From assembly GCA_031265015.1 (NCBI GenBank), contig JAISDG010000074.1, forward strand, positions 1-33,204: a stretch of 33,204 nucleotides of DNA. The letters are read 5' to 3'. The position numbers were made by a program, and so were the translations under genes. Below are positions 15,810 to 24,130 of the stretch, piece by piece (position 1 is the stretch's first letter; each line of letters begins with the position of its first letter). Below the pieces are notes generated by a model, which saw nothing but the letters and a program-made list of their open reading frames with translations, did no database searches and was not told the origin of the DNA. The stretch comes from Spirochaetaceae bacterium (lineage in GTDB: Bacteria > Spirochaetota > Spirochaetia > Treponematales > Breznakiellaceae).

Positions 15810-17043
15810 CGATGGTTTGGTTGTCGGCCTGGATATAGGTACGACCAAGGTATGCGCCGTCATCGGCGAAAAAAACGATAACGGGACTCTGGAAATAACC
15901 GGTGTGGGAACCAGTCCTTCCACGGGACTGCGCAAGGGAGTGGTGGTCAATATCGAGGCGACCCTCCAGGCCGCCGCTTCCGCCATAGAAGCCGCGGAAA
16001 TGATGAGCGGCCGGGAAGTGTACAATGTCTGGACGGGAATAGGCGGAAGCCACATTGACGGAATCAATTCCCGGGGGGTAGTGGCGGTCACCGGAAAAAA
16101 CCGGGAAATAACCGATGAGGACGTGCTGCGGGTCCTGGAAGCGGCCCGGGCGGTGGTGATCCCCATGGACCGGCAGGTGCTGGAGCTGATACCCCAAAGT
16201 TATATTGTGGATGATCAGAAGGGGATCCGGAATCCCCTGAATATGATTGGCGTCCGGCTGGAAGCGGAAATACACATTATTACCTGCTCGGTAACCAGCG
16301 CCCAGAATTTGATAAAATGCGTTAACCGGGCGGGGTTCCACGCCCAGGGACTGGTACTCCAGTCCCTGGCCGCGGGCCGGGCGGTGCTGACGGAAGAGGA
16401 AAAGGAACTGGGGGTTGCCCTGGTCGATATGGGCGGGGGAACTACCGATCTCCTGGTCTATTCCGAAGGGGCGCCCTATTCAACCACCACCATACCCGCG
16501 GGGGGAACCCAGGTAACCAGCGATATTTCCATCATAAAAAATATTTCCGCCGACACCGCGGAGAAGATCAAGCTGGAAGCGGGAAGCTGCTGGGAAGGGG
16601 CCTGTGGAGGGGGCGAGGATATTCTTGTTCCCGGTGTGGGCGGAAGGCCACCGCTTTCCATTCCCCGCGGCCAGATCGAAGAAATTATCCGGCCCCGGCT
16701 GGAGGAAATTTTTTGCATGCTCAGGGGAACGCTGGACAAGCTTGTCCTTTCCCGTCCTTTGGGGGGGGGCGTGGTCCTGACCGGCGGCGGTTCCCAGCTG
16801 CTGGGGGCCGCGGAACTGGCGTCGGAAATCTTCAGGCTTCCCGTCCGGGTGGGGGCTCCCCTGCCGGTGGGAGGGCTGGTGGAAGAATACCAGAGTCCGG
16901 CCTTTGCCACCGCGGTGGGGCTGGTGCTGGAAGGATGTGACCGGGAACTGCAGAGTGGGATGGAACGGAGCGGCAAAGCCCGGGAAAGGGGAATGCCCCT
17001 TTTCGGACGGCTGACGGAATGGTTAAAACGGGAATTCTTTTAG
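15802..17043 (+). CDS. ftsA: Cell division actin homologue FtsA
   Basis: An actin-fold ATPase that anchors FtsZ to the membrane. Phosphate-1 motif VVGLDIGTTKVCAVIGE, then the FtsA-specific 1C region, VALVDMGGGTTDLLVYSEG (phosphate 2) and VVLTGGGSQLLGAAELA (adenosine motif). The end LFGRLTEWLKREFF is an amphipathic membrane-targeting helix. The start is unusual: GGAGG (15791-15795) lies six bases before an in-frame CTG at 15802, giving the family-like N-terminus (M)ASDGLVVGLDIG and 413 residues. Alternatives are TTG 15817, TTG 15760 or ATG 15724; the last two add residues unlike the family. Confidence 0.93.
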   Translation: MASDGLVVGLDIGTTKVCAVIGEKNDNGTLEITGVGTSPSTGLRKGVVVNIEATLQAAASAIEAAEMMSGREVYNVWTGIGGSHIDGINSRGVVAVTGKNREITDEDVLRVLEAARAVVIPMDRQVLELIPQSYIVDDQKGIRNPLNMIGVRLEAEIHIITCSVTSAQNLIKCVNRAGFHAQGLVLQSLAAGRAVLTEEEKELGVALVDMGGGTTDLLVYSEGAPYSTTTIPAGGTQVTSDISIIKNISADTAEKIKLEAGSCWEGACGGGEDILVPGVGGRPPLSIPRGQIEEIIRPRLEEIFCMLRGTLDKLVLSRPLGGGVVLTGGGSQLLGAAELASEIFRLPVRVGAPLPVGGLVEEYQSPAFATAVGLVLEGCDRELQSGMERSGKARERGMPLFGRLTEWLKREFF

Positions 17044-17082
17044 GTTTCCGGTAAATACAGTATTACAATATATGGGGGGGAT
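17039..17082 (+). promoter_or_regulatory. Possible internal promoter and RBS of ftsZ
   Basis: The 39-base gap before ftsZ is AT-rich and contains TACAAT (17064-17069), a fair -10 box, with only a poor -35. GGGGGGG (17074-17080) just before the ATG acts as ribosome-binding site. Extra promoters for ftsZ are common in dcw clusters, but this one is suggested only by the -10 and composition. Confidence 0.25.
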
Positions 17083-18273
17083 ATGAACATTCAGGTTTTA
17101 GAAGAACGCGGGCGGTCCAGGCCCCGGGCAACCGTGATCAAGGTAATCGGAGTCGGCGGGGGCGGATCCAGCGCCGTGAACCGCATGCTTGAGTGCGGCC
17201 TTGAGGGTATTACGTTTATTGCCGCCAATACGGACCTTCAGGCGTTAAACGAGAACAGGGCGGAAATCAAACTTCCCATCGGTTCGAAACTCACTTCCGG
17301 CCTGGGCGCCGGAGGCAGGCCGGAGGTGGGCGAAAAAGCCGCCCTGGAAGACAGGGACATGATTGCCAACACCCTGAAAGGGGCGGATATGGTCTTTGTT
17401 ACCGCGGGCATGGGAGGAGGTACCGGTACCGGCGCGGCCCCGGTTATCGCCCAGGTGGCCCGGGAATGCGGCGCGTTAACCGTGGGGGTGGTGACCAAAC
17501 CCTTTGGCTTTGAGGGACGCTTTAAAATGCGCCTGGCCGAAGAGGGCATTGCCAAAATGCGGGAAGCGGTGGATACCCTTATTGTCATCCAAAACCAGCA
17601 GCTTCTTTCCCTGGTAGAAAAAAGAACCCCCATCAAAGACGCTTTCCGCAAGGTGGACGATATACTCCGCCATGGCATTCAGGGGATTTCCGATCTGATC
17701 CTGAAAGTAGGACTGATTAACATTGATTTTGCGGATGTCAAAAGCACCATGGGCGGGCAGGGAGACGCCCTGATGGGGATAGGCCTGGCCTCGGGGGACA
17801 ACCGCGCCAGGGAAGCGGCGCTCCAGGCGGTGGAAAATCCCCTGCTGGAAGACACTACCATCGTGGGCGCCCGGCGGCTGTTGATCAACGTTTCCGGCGG
17901 TGAAAGCCTGGCCCTTTCGGAGCTGGAGGAAGTGGTGGCAATTATCTCTGAAAAGGCGGATCCCGAGGTTGAGACCATTAGCGGGGCAGTGCAGAACAAC
18001 GAACTCGGGGACAAGCTCCAGGTTACGGTCATTGCCACGGGGTTTCAGCGCAGGACCGTCGCCATAGGGACCGCGTCCCCCGGGGACGCTTCTTCCGGAG
18101 AGGCGCCGGCCCGGGAACGGGATGTGGTGGGTTTTGAGGAATGGAATACCTTTACCAGCCGCAGTACCCGGATCAGGCCCGATTATCTTGCCCTCCGCAA
18201 TTACCAGCACGAAGATCTGGACGTTCCCACCATTATGCGTTTTCCGCAGGAAGCGGGAAAAGAGGAAAAATGA
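17083..18273 (+). CDS. ftsZ: Cell division tubulin homologue FtsZ
   Basis: 396 residues. The GTP-binding core starts with KVIGVGGGGSSAVNRM. The tubulin signature GGGTGTG is at 111-117 and the catalytic T7 loop NIDFADVKSTM at 213-223. After a short variable linker, the C-terminal peptide DLDVPTIMR (378-386) is the binding site for FtsA and other anchors, followed by an acidic/lysine-rich tail. FtsZ polymerises into the Z ring at midcell. The first 17 residues are a short basic extension. It directly follows ftsA, and its stop overlaps the start of a recombinase gene. Confidence 0.99.
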   Translation: MNIQVLEERGRSRPRATVIKVIGVGGGGSSAVNRMLECGLEGITFIAANTDLQALNENRAEIKLPIGSKLTSGLGAGGRPEVGEKAALEDRDMIANTLKGADMVFVTAGMGGGTGTGAAPVIAQVARECGALTVGVVTKPFGFEGRFKMRLAEEGIAKMREAVDTLIVIQNQQLLSLVEKRTPIKDAFRKVDDILRHGIQGISDLILKVGLINIDFADVKSTMGGQGDALMGIGLASGDNRAREAALQAVENPLLEDTTIVGARRLLINVSGGESLALSELEEVVAIISEKADPEVETISGAVQNNELGDKLQVTVIATGFQRRTVAIGTASPGDASSGEAPARERDVVGFEEWNTFTSRSTRIRPDYLALRNYQHEDLDVPTIMRFPQEAGKEEK

Positions 18274-19202
18274 AGGACCTGCTTTCCGGTTTCCGTTCCA
18301 GGCTTATCGCTTTGGAGCGCCGTTCGATCCTGACCGCCGATACCTACGAGGGGGAGATCCGCTGTTTCCTTGCCTGGCTGGAGGGCTTCCGCGGTTCCGG
18401 AACTTCCGGTTCCGCCGCCCCGCCGGATGCCTTTTTGGAAGAGGCCCTGGCCGGGGCGGATATAACGGTTTTGACGGCCTACCTGGAGGAACGGCGGAAG
18501 AGCATCAGTTCCCGGTCCGCGGCAAAGGCCGTATCGGCCCTGCGATCCTTTTTCAGGTACCTGATTGACCGGGGGCTGCGGAAAGATAATCCCGCGCTGA
18601 TCCTGGAAATGCCCCGGCGGAGTTTCCGCCTGCCCGCGGTACTGTCCCGGCAAAAAATCGAAACCCTCCTGGAAGCGGCGGACATTACAAAACCGCTGGG
18701 TATACGGAACCGGGCGCTCTATGAACTGATCTATTCGGCGGGCCTGCGGGTTTCCGAGGCGGTCCGGCTGAATATGAACGACCTCTTCTTTGGCGAGGGA
18801 CTACTCCGCCTTAAGGGTAAGGGAAACAGGGAGCGGATGGCGGTTTTTGGCGCGGAAGCGGCCCGGTGGCTTAAACAGTACATTGAAGAAGTCCGGCCTG
18901 TGCTGGCGGGCAGCGCCCATCCCAGAGCCCTGTTTATCAGCCGGCGGGGCAGAAGGCTTTCGCGAAAGGGGATGTGGAAGAATTACGCCCTCCTGGCTGT
19001 GGCGGCGGGAACCGGTTCCCGCCTGCATACCCTGCGGCACAGCTTTGCCACCGAGCTTTTGGCCGGGGGCGCGGGTTTAAGGCAGGTTCAGGAACTGCTG
19101 GGCCACGCGGATCTCGCCACTACCCAAATCTATACCCATGTGGATGTTTCCCGCCTGCGGGAAAGCCACCGTAAGTATCTGCCCAAACTGGGGGTGTCAT
19201 GA
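18270..19202 (+). CDS. XerC/XerD-type tyrosine recombinase (first copy)
   Basis: 310 residues. An N-terminal SAM-like core-binding domain (about 5-105) precedes a catalytic domain with the full set Arg160 (SAGLRVSEA), Lys184, His253 and Arg256 (HTLRHSFA), His279 (LLGHADLATT) and nucleophile Tyr288 (QIYTHV). It should resolve chromosome dimers at dif with a partner. The ATG at 18270 overlaps the ftsZ stop (ATGA) and has GAGG six bases upstream, so its synthesis is coupled to FtsZ. A second complete Xer gene lies at 23084-24109. Which is XerC and which XerD cannot be settled by eye, nor whether one acts on another site. Confidence 0.88.
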   Translation: MKDLLSGFRSRLIALERRSILTADTYEGEIRCFLAWLEGFRGSGTSGSAAPPDAFLEEALAGADITVLTAYLEERRKSISSRSAAKAVSALRSFFRYLIDRGLRKDNPALILEMPRRSFRLPAVLSRQKIETLLEAADITKPLGIRNRALYELIYSAGLRVSEAVRLNMNDLFFGEGLLRLKGKGNRERMAVFGAEAARWLKQYIEEVRPVLAGSAHPRALFISRRGRRLSRKGMWKNYALLAVAAGTGSRLHTLRHSFATELLAGGAGLRQVQELLGHADLATTQIYTHVDVSRLRESHRKYLPKLGVS

Positions 19203-19936
19203 TGGCTCAGAAAAAAATGGGAAAATCCGTCGTTGTTCTGATTGTCCTGGCCGCGGCCCTGGCCGCGCTCTTCGTGGGCAGGAAAATAGCAGCCCGCCAT
19301 TCCCTGGCTGCCCAGATTGCCGCCCTGAGCCCCCGGGGGGCTCCTCCCCAGACCATCGAGGATCTGCGTAAAGCCATATCCCTCTACGAGGCAAAAATCG
19401 AAGGGCATGTTAAAGACGCGGCCCAGACCGGGGTATACTGGAAGATTCTGGGTTCCCGGCTTCTGGACAAAAAGCTTTACGGCGAAGCTCTGGAAGCCCT
19501 GGAAGAAGCGGCCCGGTATTATCCGGAGGATGAAACAATTCAGTATCTTATAGGGGTGTCCGCGGGAAACCTGGCCCCCTCGGAGTACTTTTCTCCCGGG
19601 GAGCAGGAAGAACATTACCGGGTTTCCGAGCAGGCGTACCTGCGGGCCATAGCTGTTGACGGGCGCTACAGCAAGGCCCTCTACGGCCTTTCAGTGCTCT
19701 ACGTGTTTAATCTGAACCGCCCCGCGGATGCGGTTCCGTATATGGAACGGTTTCTGGAGATTAACAAAAACGATACCGACGGAATGTTTGTCCTGGCCGC
19801 GGCCTGCTACATGACGGAACAGTACCAGGCTTCGGTGGAGCTCTACGACCGGATCCTGGGGATCACCAGGGACGCTCAGGTTAAAGAACAGGCGGAACGG
19901 AATAAGCAGCAGGCGATGGATGCGTGGTATGGTTAA
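19199..19936 (+). CDS. Membrane-anchored TPR protein
   Basis: 245 residues, not assigned to a named family. An N-terminal membrane anchor (about 9-28, no lipobox cysteine) is followed by a helical region with about three or four tetratricopeptide-like repeats: LLDKKLYGEALEALEEAARY near residues 88-107, then ALYGLSVLYVFNLNRPADAV and LAAACYMTEQYQASVELYDR nearer the end. The domain should lie on the outer face of the cytoplasmic membrane as a protein-protein scaffold. It overlaps the recombinase gene by four bases and ends four bases before dprA, so it belongs to the division operon. A role in division or the cell envelope is only suggested by place. Confidence 0.7.
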   Translation: MMAQKKMGKSVVVLIVLAAALAALFVGRKIAARHSLAAQIAALSPRGAPPQTIEDLRKAISLYEAKIEGHVKDAAQTGVYWKILGSRLLDKKLYGEALEALEEAARYYPEDETIQYLIGVSAGNLAPSEYFSPGEQEEHYRVSEQAYLRAIAVDGRYSKALYGLSVLYVFNLNRPADAVPYMERFLEINKNDTDGMFVLAAACYMTEQYQASVELYDRILGITRDAQVKEQAERNKQQAMDAWYG

Positions 19937-19939
19937 TAT

Positions 19940-20794
19940 ATGAACAGCGCGGGCATGGAAAAATTGTTAGGCATAGTCAGGGTGGAACGGAATACTTCCC
20001 TCTATCCGCCCCTTCTGGGGGAGATCTTCGATCCTCCGGCGGTTCTCTATGTCCGGGGGACCCTGCCCAACCCGGAGCGTCCCGCGGTTGCCCTGGTGGG
20101 CACCCGGTCTCCCAGCCCCGCCGCATGCCGCGAGGCCCTGCGCCTGGGCAGGGAATTTGCCCGCCGGGGAATTACCGTTGTTTCCGGCCTTGCCCTGGGA
20201 ATTGACGCCCTGGCCCACCGGGGTTGTCTGGACGGGGGCGGCTCCACCGTCGCGGTGCTGGGTTCCTCGGTGGACGAGGTCTACCCCGCGTCAAACCGGT
20301 CCCTGGCCCGGCGTATTCTGGAAAACGGCGGCGCCCTTGTCAGCGAGTACCCCTGCGGAACCAAGCCCCGCAAGTGGTTCTTCCCCCAGCGGAACCGGAT
20401 CATTTCCGGTTTCGCCCGGGGTACGGTGATTGTGGAGGCCCCCGCTTCTTCCGGCGCCCTGTATACCGGGCAGTTTGCCCTGGAACAGGGGCGGGATTTG
20501 TTTGTAGCCTCCTCGGGGGTTTCTTCCCCCCTGGGGGAAGGAACCAGGCGGCTGGCCGCGGAGGGCTGCCGGATTATTTCCGCCGCGGAGGAAGTGTTGA
20601 TCGAGTGGAATATGTCCAAAGCGGATCAGGCCGGGCCGCCGCCGGAGTACGATGCGGCCTGCCCGGGCGCGGTTCGGGAAGCGGTTCTTTCCGGACACGG
20701 GACCTCGGGCGCTGTTCGGACAGCGGCCTCTGGATACGCCGGCGCGGTTCAGACAGGGCTGGCGGATTCACTGCGGCAGGAATTGGGGCTTTAA
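19940..20794 (+). CDS. dprA: DNA-processing protein DprA (Smf)
   Basis: 284 residues centred on the Rossmann-like DprA fold: VALVGTRSPSPAACREALRL, then VVSGLALGIDALAHRG, VAVLGSSVDEVYPASN, and SEYPCGTKPRKWFFPQRNRI with the family arginines, then VIVEAPASSGAL. DprA loads RecA on incoming single-stranded DNA in natural transformation. The N-terminal SAM domain is nearly absent and the last 60 residues are Ala/Gly-rich without a recognisable winged helix, so this is a minimal form. The gene follows the TPR gene by four bases without a clear Shine-Dalgarno. It precedes topA as in many Firmicutes. Confidence 0.93.
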   Translation: MNSAGMEKLLGIVRVERNTSLYPPLLGEIFDPPAVLYVRGTLPNPERPAVALVGTRSPSPAACREALRLGREFARRGITVVSGLALGIDALAHRGCLDGGGSTVAVLGSSVDEVYPASNRSLARRILENGGALVSEYPCGTKPRKWFFPQRNRIISGFARGTVIVEAPASSGALYTGQFALEQGRDLFVASSGVSSPLGEGTRRLAAEGCRIISAAEEVLIEWNMSKADQAGPPPEYDAACPGAVREAVLSGHGTSGAVRTAASGYAGAVQTGLADSLRQELGL

Positions 20795-20808
20795 CGCAAG
20801 AGGTAATG

Positions 20809-23091
20809 ATGAAAACAGCAAAGAAGCCGGTAGAAGAAAAGAAAGAGGCCATAACGAAAACCGCAACGAAAACCGCCGCCGGCCGTAAGGGGGCCGCAAA
20901 AAAAACCGTCGAAAAGACCCGGAAAATTCTCGTCATCGTCGAATCTCCCGCCAAGGCCAAAACGATTGAAAAATACCTGGGCCCCGCCTACAGCGTCAAG
21001 GCTTCCATGGGACATCTTATTGATCTTCCAAAGTCCCGGACCGCCATTGACGTGGACCATGAATTTGAGCCCGAGTACATTACCGTCCGGGGCAGGGCAA
21101 AACTTTTGAAGGGACTTCAGGGGGACGCGAAAAAATCGGATGAAGTTCTCCTGGCCAGTGATAATGACCGGGAGGGGGAAGCCATTGCCTGGCACCTGCG
21201 AAACGCGATCAGCGCCAAGACAAGCAAGGTTCCCATTAAACGGATTACTTTTAACGAGATTACTCCCCAGGCCATTAAGGATGCGGTGAATAATCCGGCG
21301 GATATTGACGAGGCCAAGGTCAACGCCCAAAAGGCCCGGCGGGTTTTGGATCGCCTGGTGGGGTACAACCTTTCGCCCCTGCTCTGGAAAAAGGTCAAGA
21401 ACGGCCTTTCCGCGGGAAGGGTCCAGTCGGTGGCCCTCAGGCTTATCTGTGAACGGGAAAAGGAAGCGGAATCCTTTATCCCCGAAGAATACTGGACCCT
21501 GGAGGCGGACTTTAAATCCGAAAACCGCCAGTCGGTCTTTACCGCCCAGCTGGTATCCTGGCAGGGTAAAAAGCCGGAACTTCCCGGCGAGGAAGCGGTA
21601 AACAAACTTGTGGCCGCCCTCTCGAATTCCGAATGTTCCGTGGCGGATATCCGGGAAACGGAAAAAACCGTCAGGCCCCGGCCCCCTTTTACCACCTCCC
21701 AGCTGCAGCAGACCGCCGCGAACCGCCTGGGCTATACCAGCAAAAAAACCATGCAGATTGCCCAGCAGCTGTACGAAGGGGTCAATATAGGCGAAGGCCG
21801 GGTGGGGCTTATCACCTATATGCGGACCGATTCGGTCCGGGTTTCCCGGCTTGCCCTCGACGAAGTCCGGGAGTGGATCGGTGATAATTATCCGGATGAT
21901 TTGCCGCCGGAAGCGGTGGAATATTCGGTGGGAAAGAAAGCCCAGGACGCCCATGAGGCAATCCGGCCCACCTATGTGTCCTATACGCCCGATTCGATCA
22001 AGGATTCCCTTTCCAGGGATCAGCTGCGGCTCTACACAATCATCTGGGAACGCTTTGTGGCCTGCCAGATGAAAAACGCCAGGACCAAAACGGTGAGCAT
22101 TGATATTGCCGCGGCCGTTCCCCGGGAAGCCGGAGGAGGGGAGGGGATCTTCCGGGTATCGGGAACCAGGATAACCGAACGGGGCTTTTACCAGGTGATA
22201 AAACTCCTGGCTTCCAAGGAAGAGAAGGGGAGTCCCGTGCCTTTGCTAAAAAAGGGGGAAAAGCTAAGGGCGGAAAAATTCTATCCCGAACAGCACTTTA
22301 CCCAGGGCCCCCCCCGGTATACCGACGCCTCCATTGTCAAGATCCTGGAAGAAAAAGGTATAGGCCGGCCCTCTACCTATGCTCCCATCATTTCTGTTTT
22401 GCTGGACCGGTACTATGTTACCCGGTCCAACAAACAGCTGGTTCCCACCCTGCTGGGCAGGATGATCAGCGATATGCTCAGCGAATACTTTCCCCACGTG
22501 GTGGACACCGCCTTTACTGCGTCCATGGAAACCAAACTGGACGAGGTGGAGGAAAACCGGATCCGCTGGCCTGACATGATCAGGGAATTCTGGGATCCCT
22601 TCAAGGACCGGGTGGACGAAGTGGGCAAGACCCTGGAATCCTACAAGGGAACCCTGGACGAACCCACCGATTACGTGTGCGAAAAATGCGGTAAGCCCAT
22701 GGTGAAAAAACTGGGGCGCTTTGGTTTCTTCCTGGCCTGCTCCGGTTTTCCCGATTGTAAAAATACCCGGTCCATACCCCTGGCGGTGTGCCCTAAATGC
22801 GGGGGCGATGTCGTGGCCCGCAAGACCAGGGGCAGGGGCAAGGAATTTTACGGCTGCGCCAATTATCCCGAATGTGATTTTATCAGCCACTACAAGCCCC
22901 TTAACCAGAATTGTCCCAAATGCGGCCGGTTTCTGGTGGAAAAATACGACAAACGGAACGGAAGCCACAAGGCCTGCATTAACCCGGACTGTGATTATCT
23001 TCACAGCGCCGAGGACGAAGAAACGCCCGCCGTAAACGCCGCCTCGGAAACCGGCGCGGCGGCCCCGGAAAAGGAAGGATCCCGTGGTTAG
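20809..23091 (+). CDS. topA: DNA topoisomerase I (type IA)
   Basis: 760 residues from the ATG at 20809, whose AGAGG lies five bases upstream; the ATG at 20806 is too close. A Lys/Thr-rich tail (about 1-38) precedes the Toprim domain with Glu45 in LVIVESPAKAKTIEKYLG and DNDREGE (118-124). The active-site tyrosine is Tyr337 in ITYMRTDSVRVS. At the C-terminus are three four-cysteine zinc ribbons, each opening with C-x2-C (CEKCGKP, CPKCGGD, CPKCGRF). The enzyme relaxes negative supercoils behind RNA polymerase. Reading upstream in frame shows only out-of-frame dprA sequence. The stop overlaps the GTG of the next gene. Confidence 0.98.
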   Translation: MKTAKKPVEEKKEAITKTATKTAAGRKGAAKKTVEKTRKILVIVESPAKAKTIEKYLGPAYSVKASMGHLIDLPKSRTAIDVDHEFEPEYITVRGRAKLLKGLQGDAKKSDEVLLASDNDREGEAIAWHLRNAISAKTSKVPIKRITFNEITPQAIKDAVNNPADIDEAKVNAQKARRVLDRLVGYNLSPLLWKKVKNGLSAGRVQSVALRLICEREKEAESFIPEEYWTLEADFKSENRQSVFTAQLVSWQGKKPELPGEEAVNKLVAALSNSECSVADIRETEKTVRPRPPFTTSQLQQTAANRLGYTSKKTMQIAQQLYEGVNIGEGRVGLITYMRTDSVRVSRLALDEVREWIGDNYPDDLPPEAVEYSVGKKAQDAHEAIRPTYVSYTPDSIKDSLSRDQLRLYTIIWERFVACQMKNARTKTVSIDIAAAVPREAGGGEGIFRVSGTRITERGFYQVIKLLASKEEKGSPVPLLKKGEKLRAEKFYPEQHFTQGPPRYTDASIVKILEEKGIGRPSTYAPIISVLLDRYYVTRSNKQLVPTLLGRMISDMLSEYFPHVVDTAFTASMETKLDEVEENRIRWPDMIREFWDPFKDRVDEVGKTLESYKGTLDEPTDYVCEKCGKPMVKKLGRFGFFLACSGFPDCKNTRSIPLAVCPKCGGDVVARKTRGRGKEFYGCANYPECDFISHYKPLNQNCPKCGRFLVEKYDKRNGSHKACINPDCDYLHSAEDEETPAVNAASETGAAAPEKEGSRG

Positions 23092-24109
23092 GCGGAACCG
23101 CCCCGTTCCGGGAACCGGCGCGTCCGCCGGAAACGGCGCTCCGGCCGTTCAGGACAGCGTAAAGGGCGCCGGTGAAACTTTGGATTCCGCCTCCGTGGAC
23201 GCCGTGAACGGCGCGGCCATACAGCGGTATCTGGGCTATCTTAAGGCCGTGCGGAATGTTTCCGGCCGGACTCTGGCCTCCTACGGAACGGACCTGGCCC
23301 GGTTTGCCGCGTACTGCGGCAACTGGGGCATTGCGGCGGAACACGCGGACGGCCGGGCGGTGGAGCATTTTATCGCCGACCTGAGCGCCGAAGGGATTTC
23401 TTCGGTCAGCGTTAACCGGTCTCTTTCTTCGATCCGGGGATTTTACCGCTGGCTTATCCGCACGGGAAAGCGGACGGACGATCCCGCGGCGGCTGTCCGG
23501 AACCTGAAGACCCCCAAAACGCTTCCCGCGTTTTTGTGGGAGGGGGAGATGGCGGCCTTTGCGGAACTTCCCGAAAAGGAAGGGATTTTATGGCCCCTCC
23601 GGGACAAGGCCCTGATTCTGGCCATGTATTCGGCGGGCCTGCGAATTTCGGAACTGGTGTCCCTGTCGGTCGGAGATCTGGAAGCGGACTGCCTGTCCGC
23701 CAAAGTACTGGGCAAAGGCGGCCGGGAACGGTACGTGTTTTTTTCGGATGAAGCGGCCGGGGCCCTGAAGGAATACCTGCCGGCCAGGAGCGGCCGGATA
23801 AAGGCGGAAGCCTCTACGGACAGGCTCTTTATCAACCGCCGGGGGGGGCCGATTTCGGTTCCCGGGGTCCGGTGGATTATCGCCCGTTACGGGGACCGGT
23901 CGGGGCTGGGAAAGCATATCCATCCCCATGCCCTGCGCCACAGTTTTGCCACCCACCTGGTTAATTCGGGCTGTGACGTCCGGCTGGTCCAGGAAATGCT
24001 GGGACACGCCAGCATTTCCACCACCCAGCGCTATACCCACGTGGATATGGAACGGCTGCGGCAGGTTTACATGAAAGCCCACCCCCATGCCGGGGCGGTC
24101 CGCAAATGA
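23084..24109 (+). CDS. XerC/XerD-type tyrosine recombinase (second copy)
   Basis: 341 residues from a GTG that overlaps the topA stop, with AAGGAAGGA just upstream. The first 40 or so residues are Gly/Ala-rich and not part of the fold, so a later start is possible. The core-binding domain spans about 45-145. The catalytic residues are Arg187 (SAGLRISEL), Lys211 (GKGGRERY), His282 and Arg285 (HALRHSFATH), His308 (LGHASISTT) and Tyr317 (RYTHVD). It occupies the codV/xerC place between topA and hslV known from Bacillus, so it may be the XerC-like member. It and the copy after ftsZ probably form the heterotetramer at dif. Confidence 0.9.
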   Translation: MVRRNRPVPGTGASAGNGAPAVQDSVKGAGETLDSASVDAVNGAAIQRYLGYLKAVRNVSGRTLASYGTDLARFAAYCGNWGIAAEHADGRAVEHFIADLSAEGISSVSVNRSLSSIRGFYRWLIRTGKRTDDPAAAVRNLKTPKTLPAFLWEGEMAAFAELPEKEGILWPLRDKALILAMYSAGLRISELVSLSVGDLEADCLSAKVLGKGGRERYVFFSDEAAGALKEYLPARSGRIKAEASTDRLFINRRGGPISVPGVRWIIARYGDRSGLGKHIHPHALRHSFATHLVNSGCDVRLVQEMLGHASISTTQRYTHVDMERLRQVYMKAHPHAGAVRK

Positions 24110-24130
24110 ACGGGTTACGGGAGTAAAATT

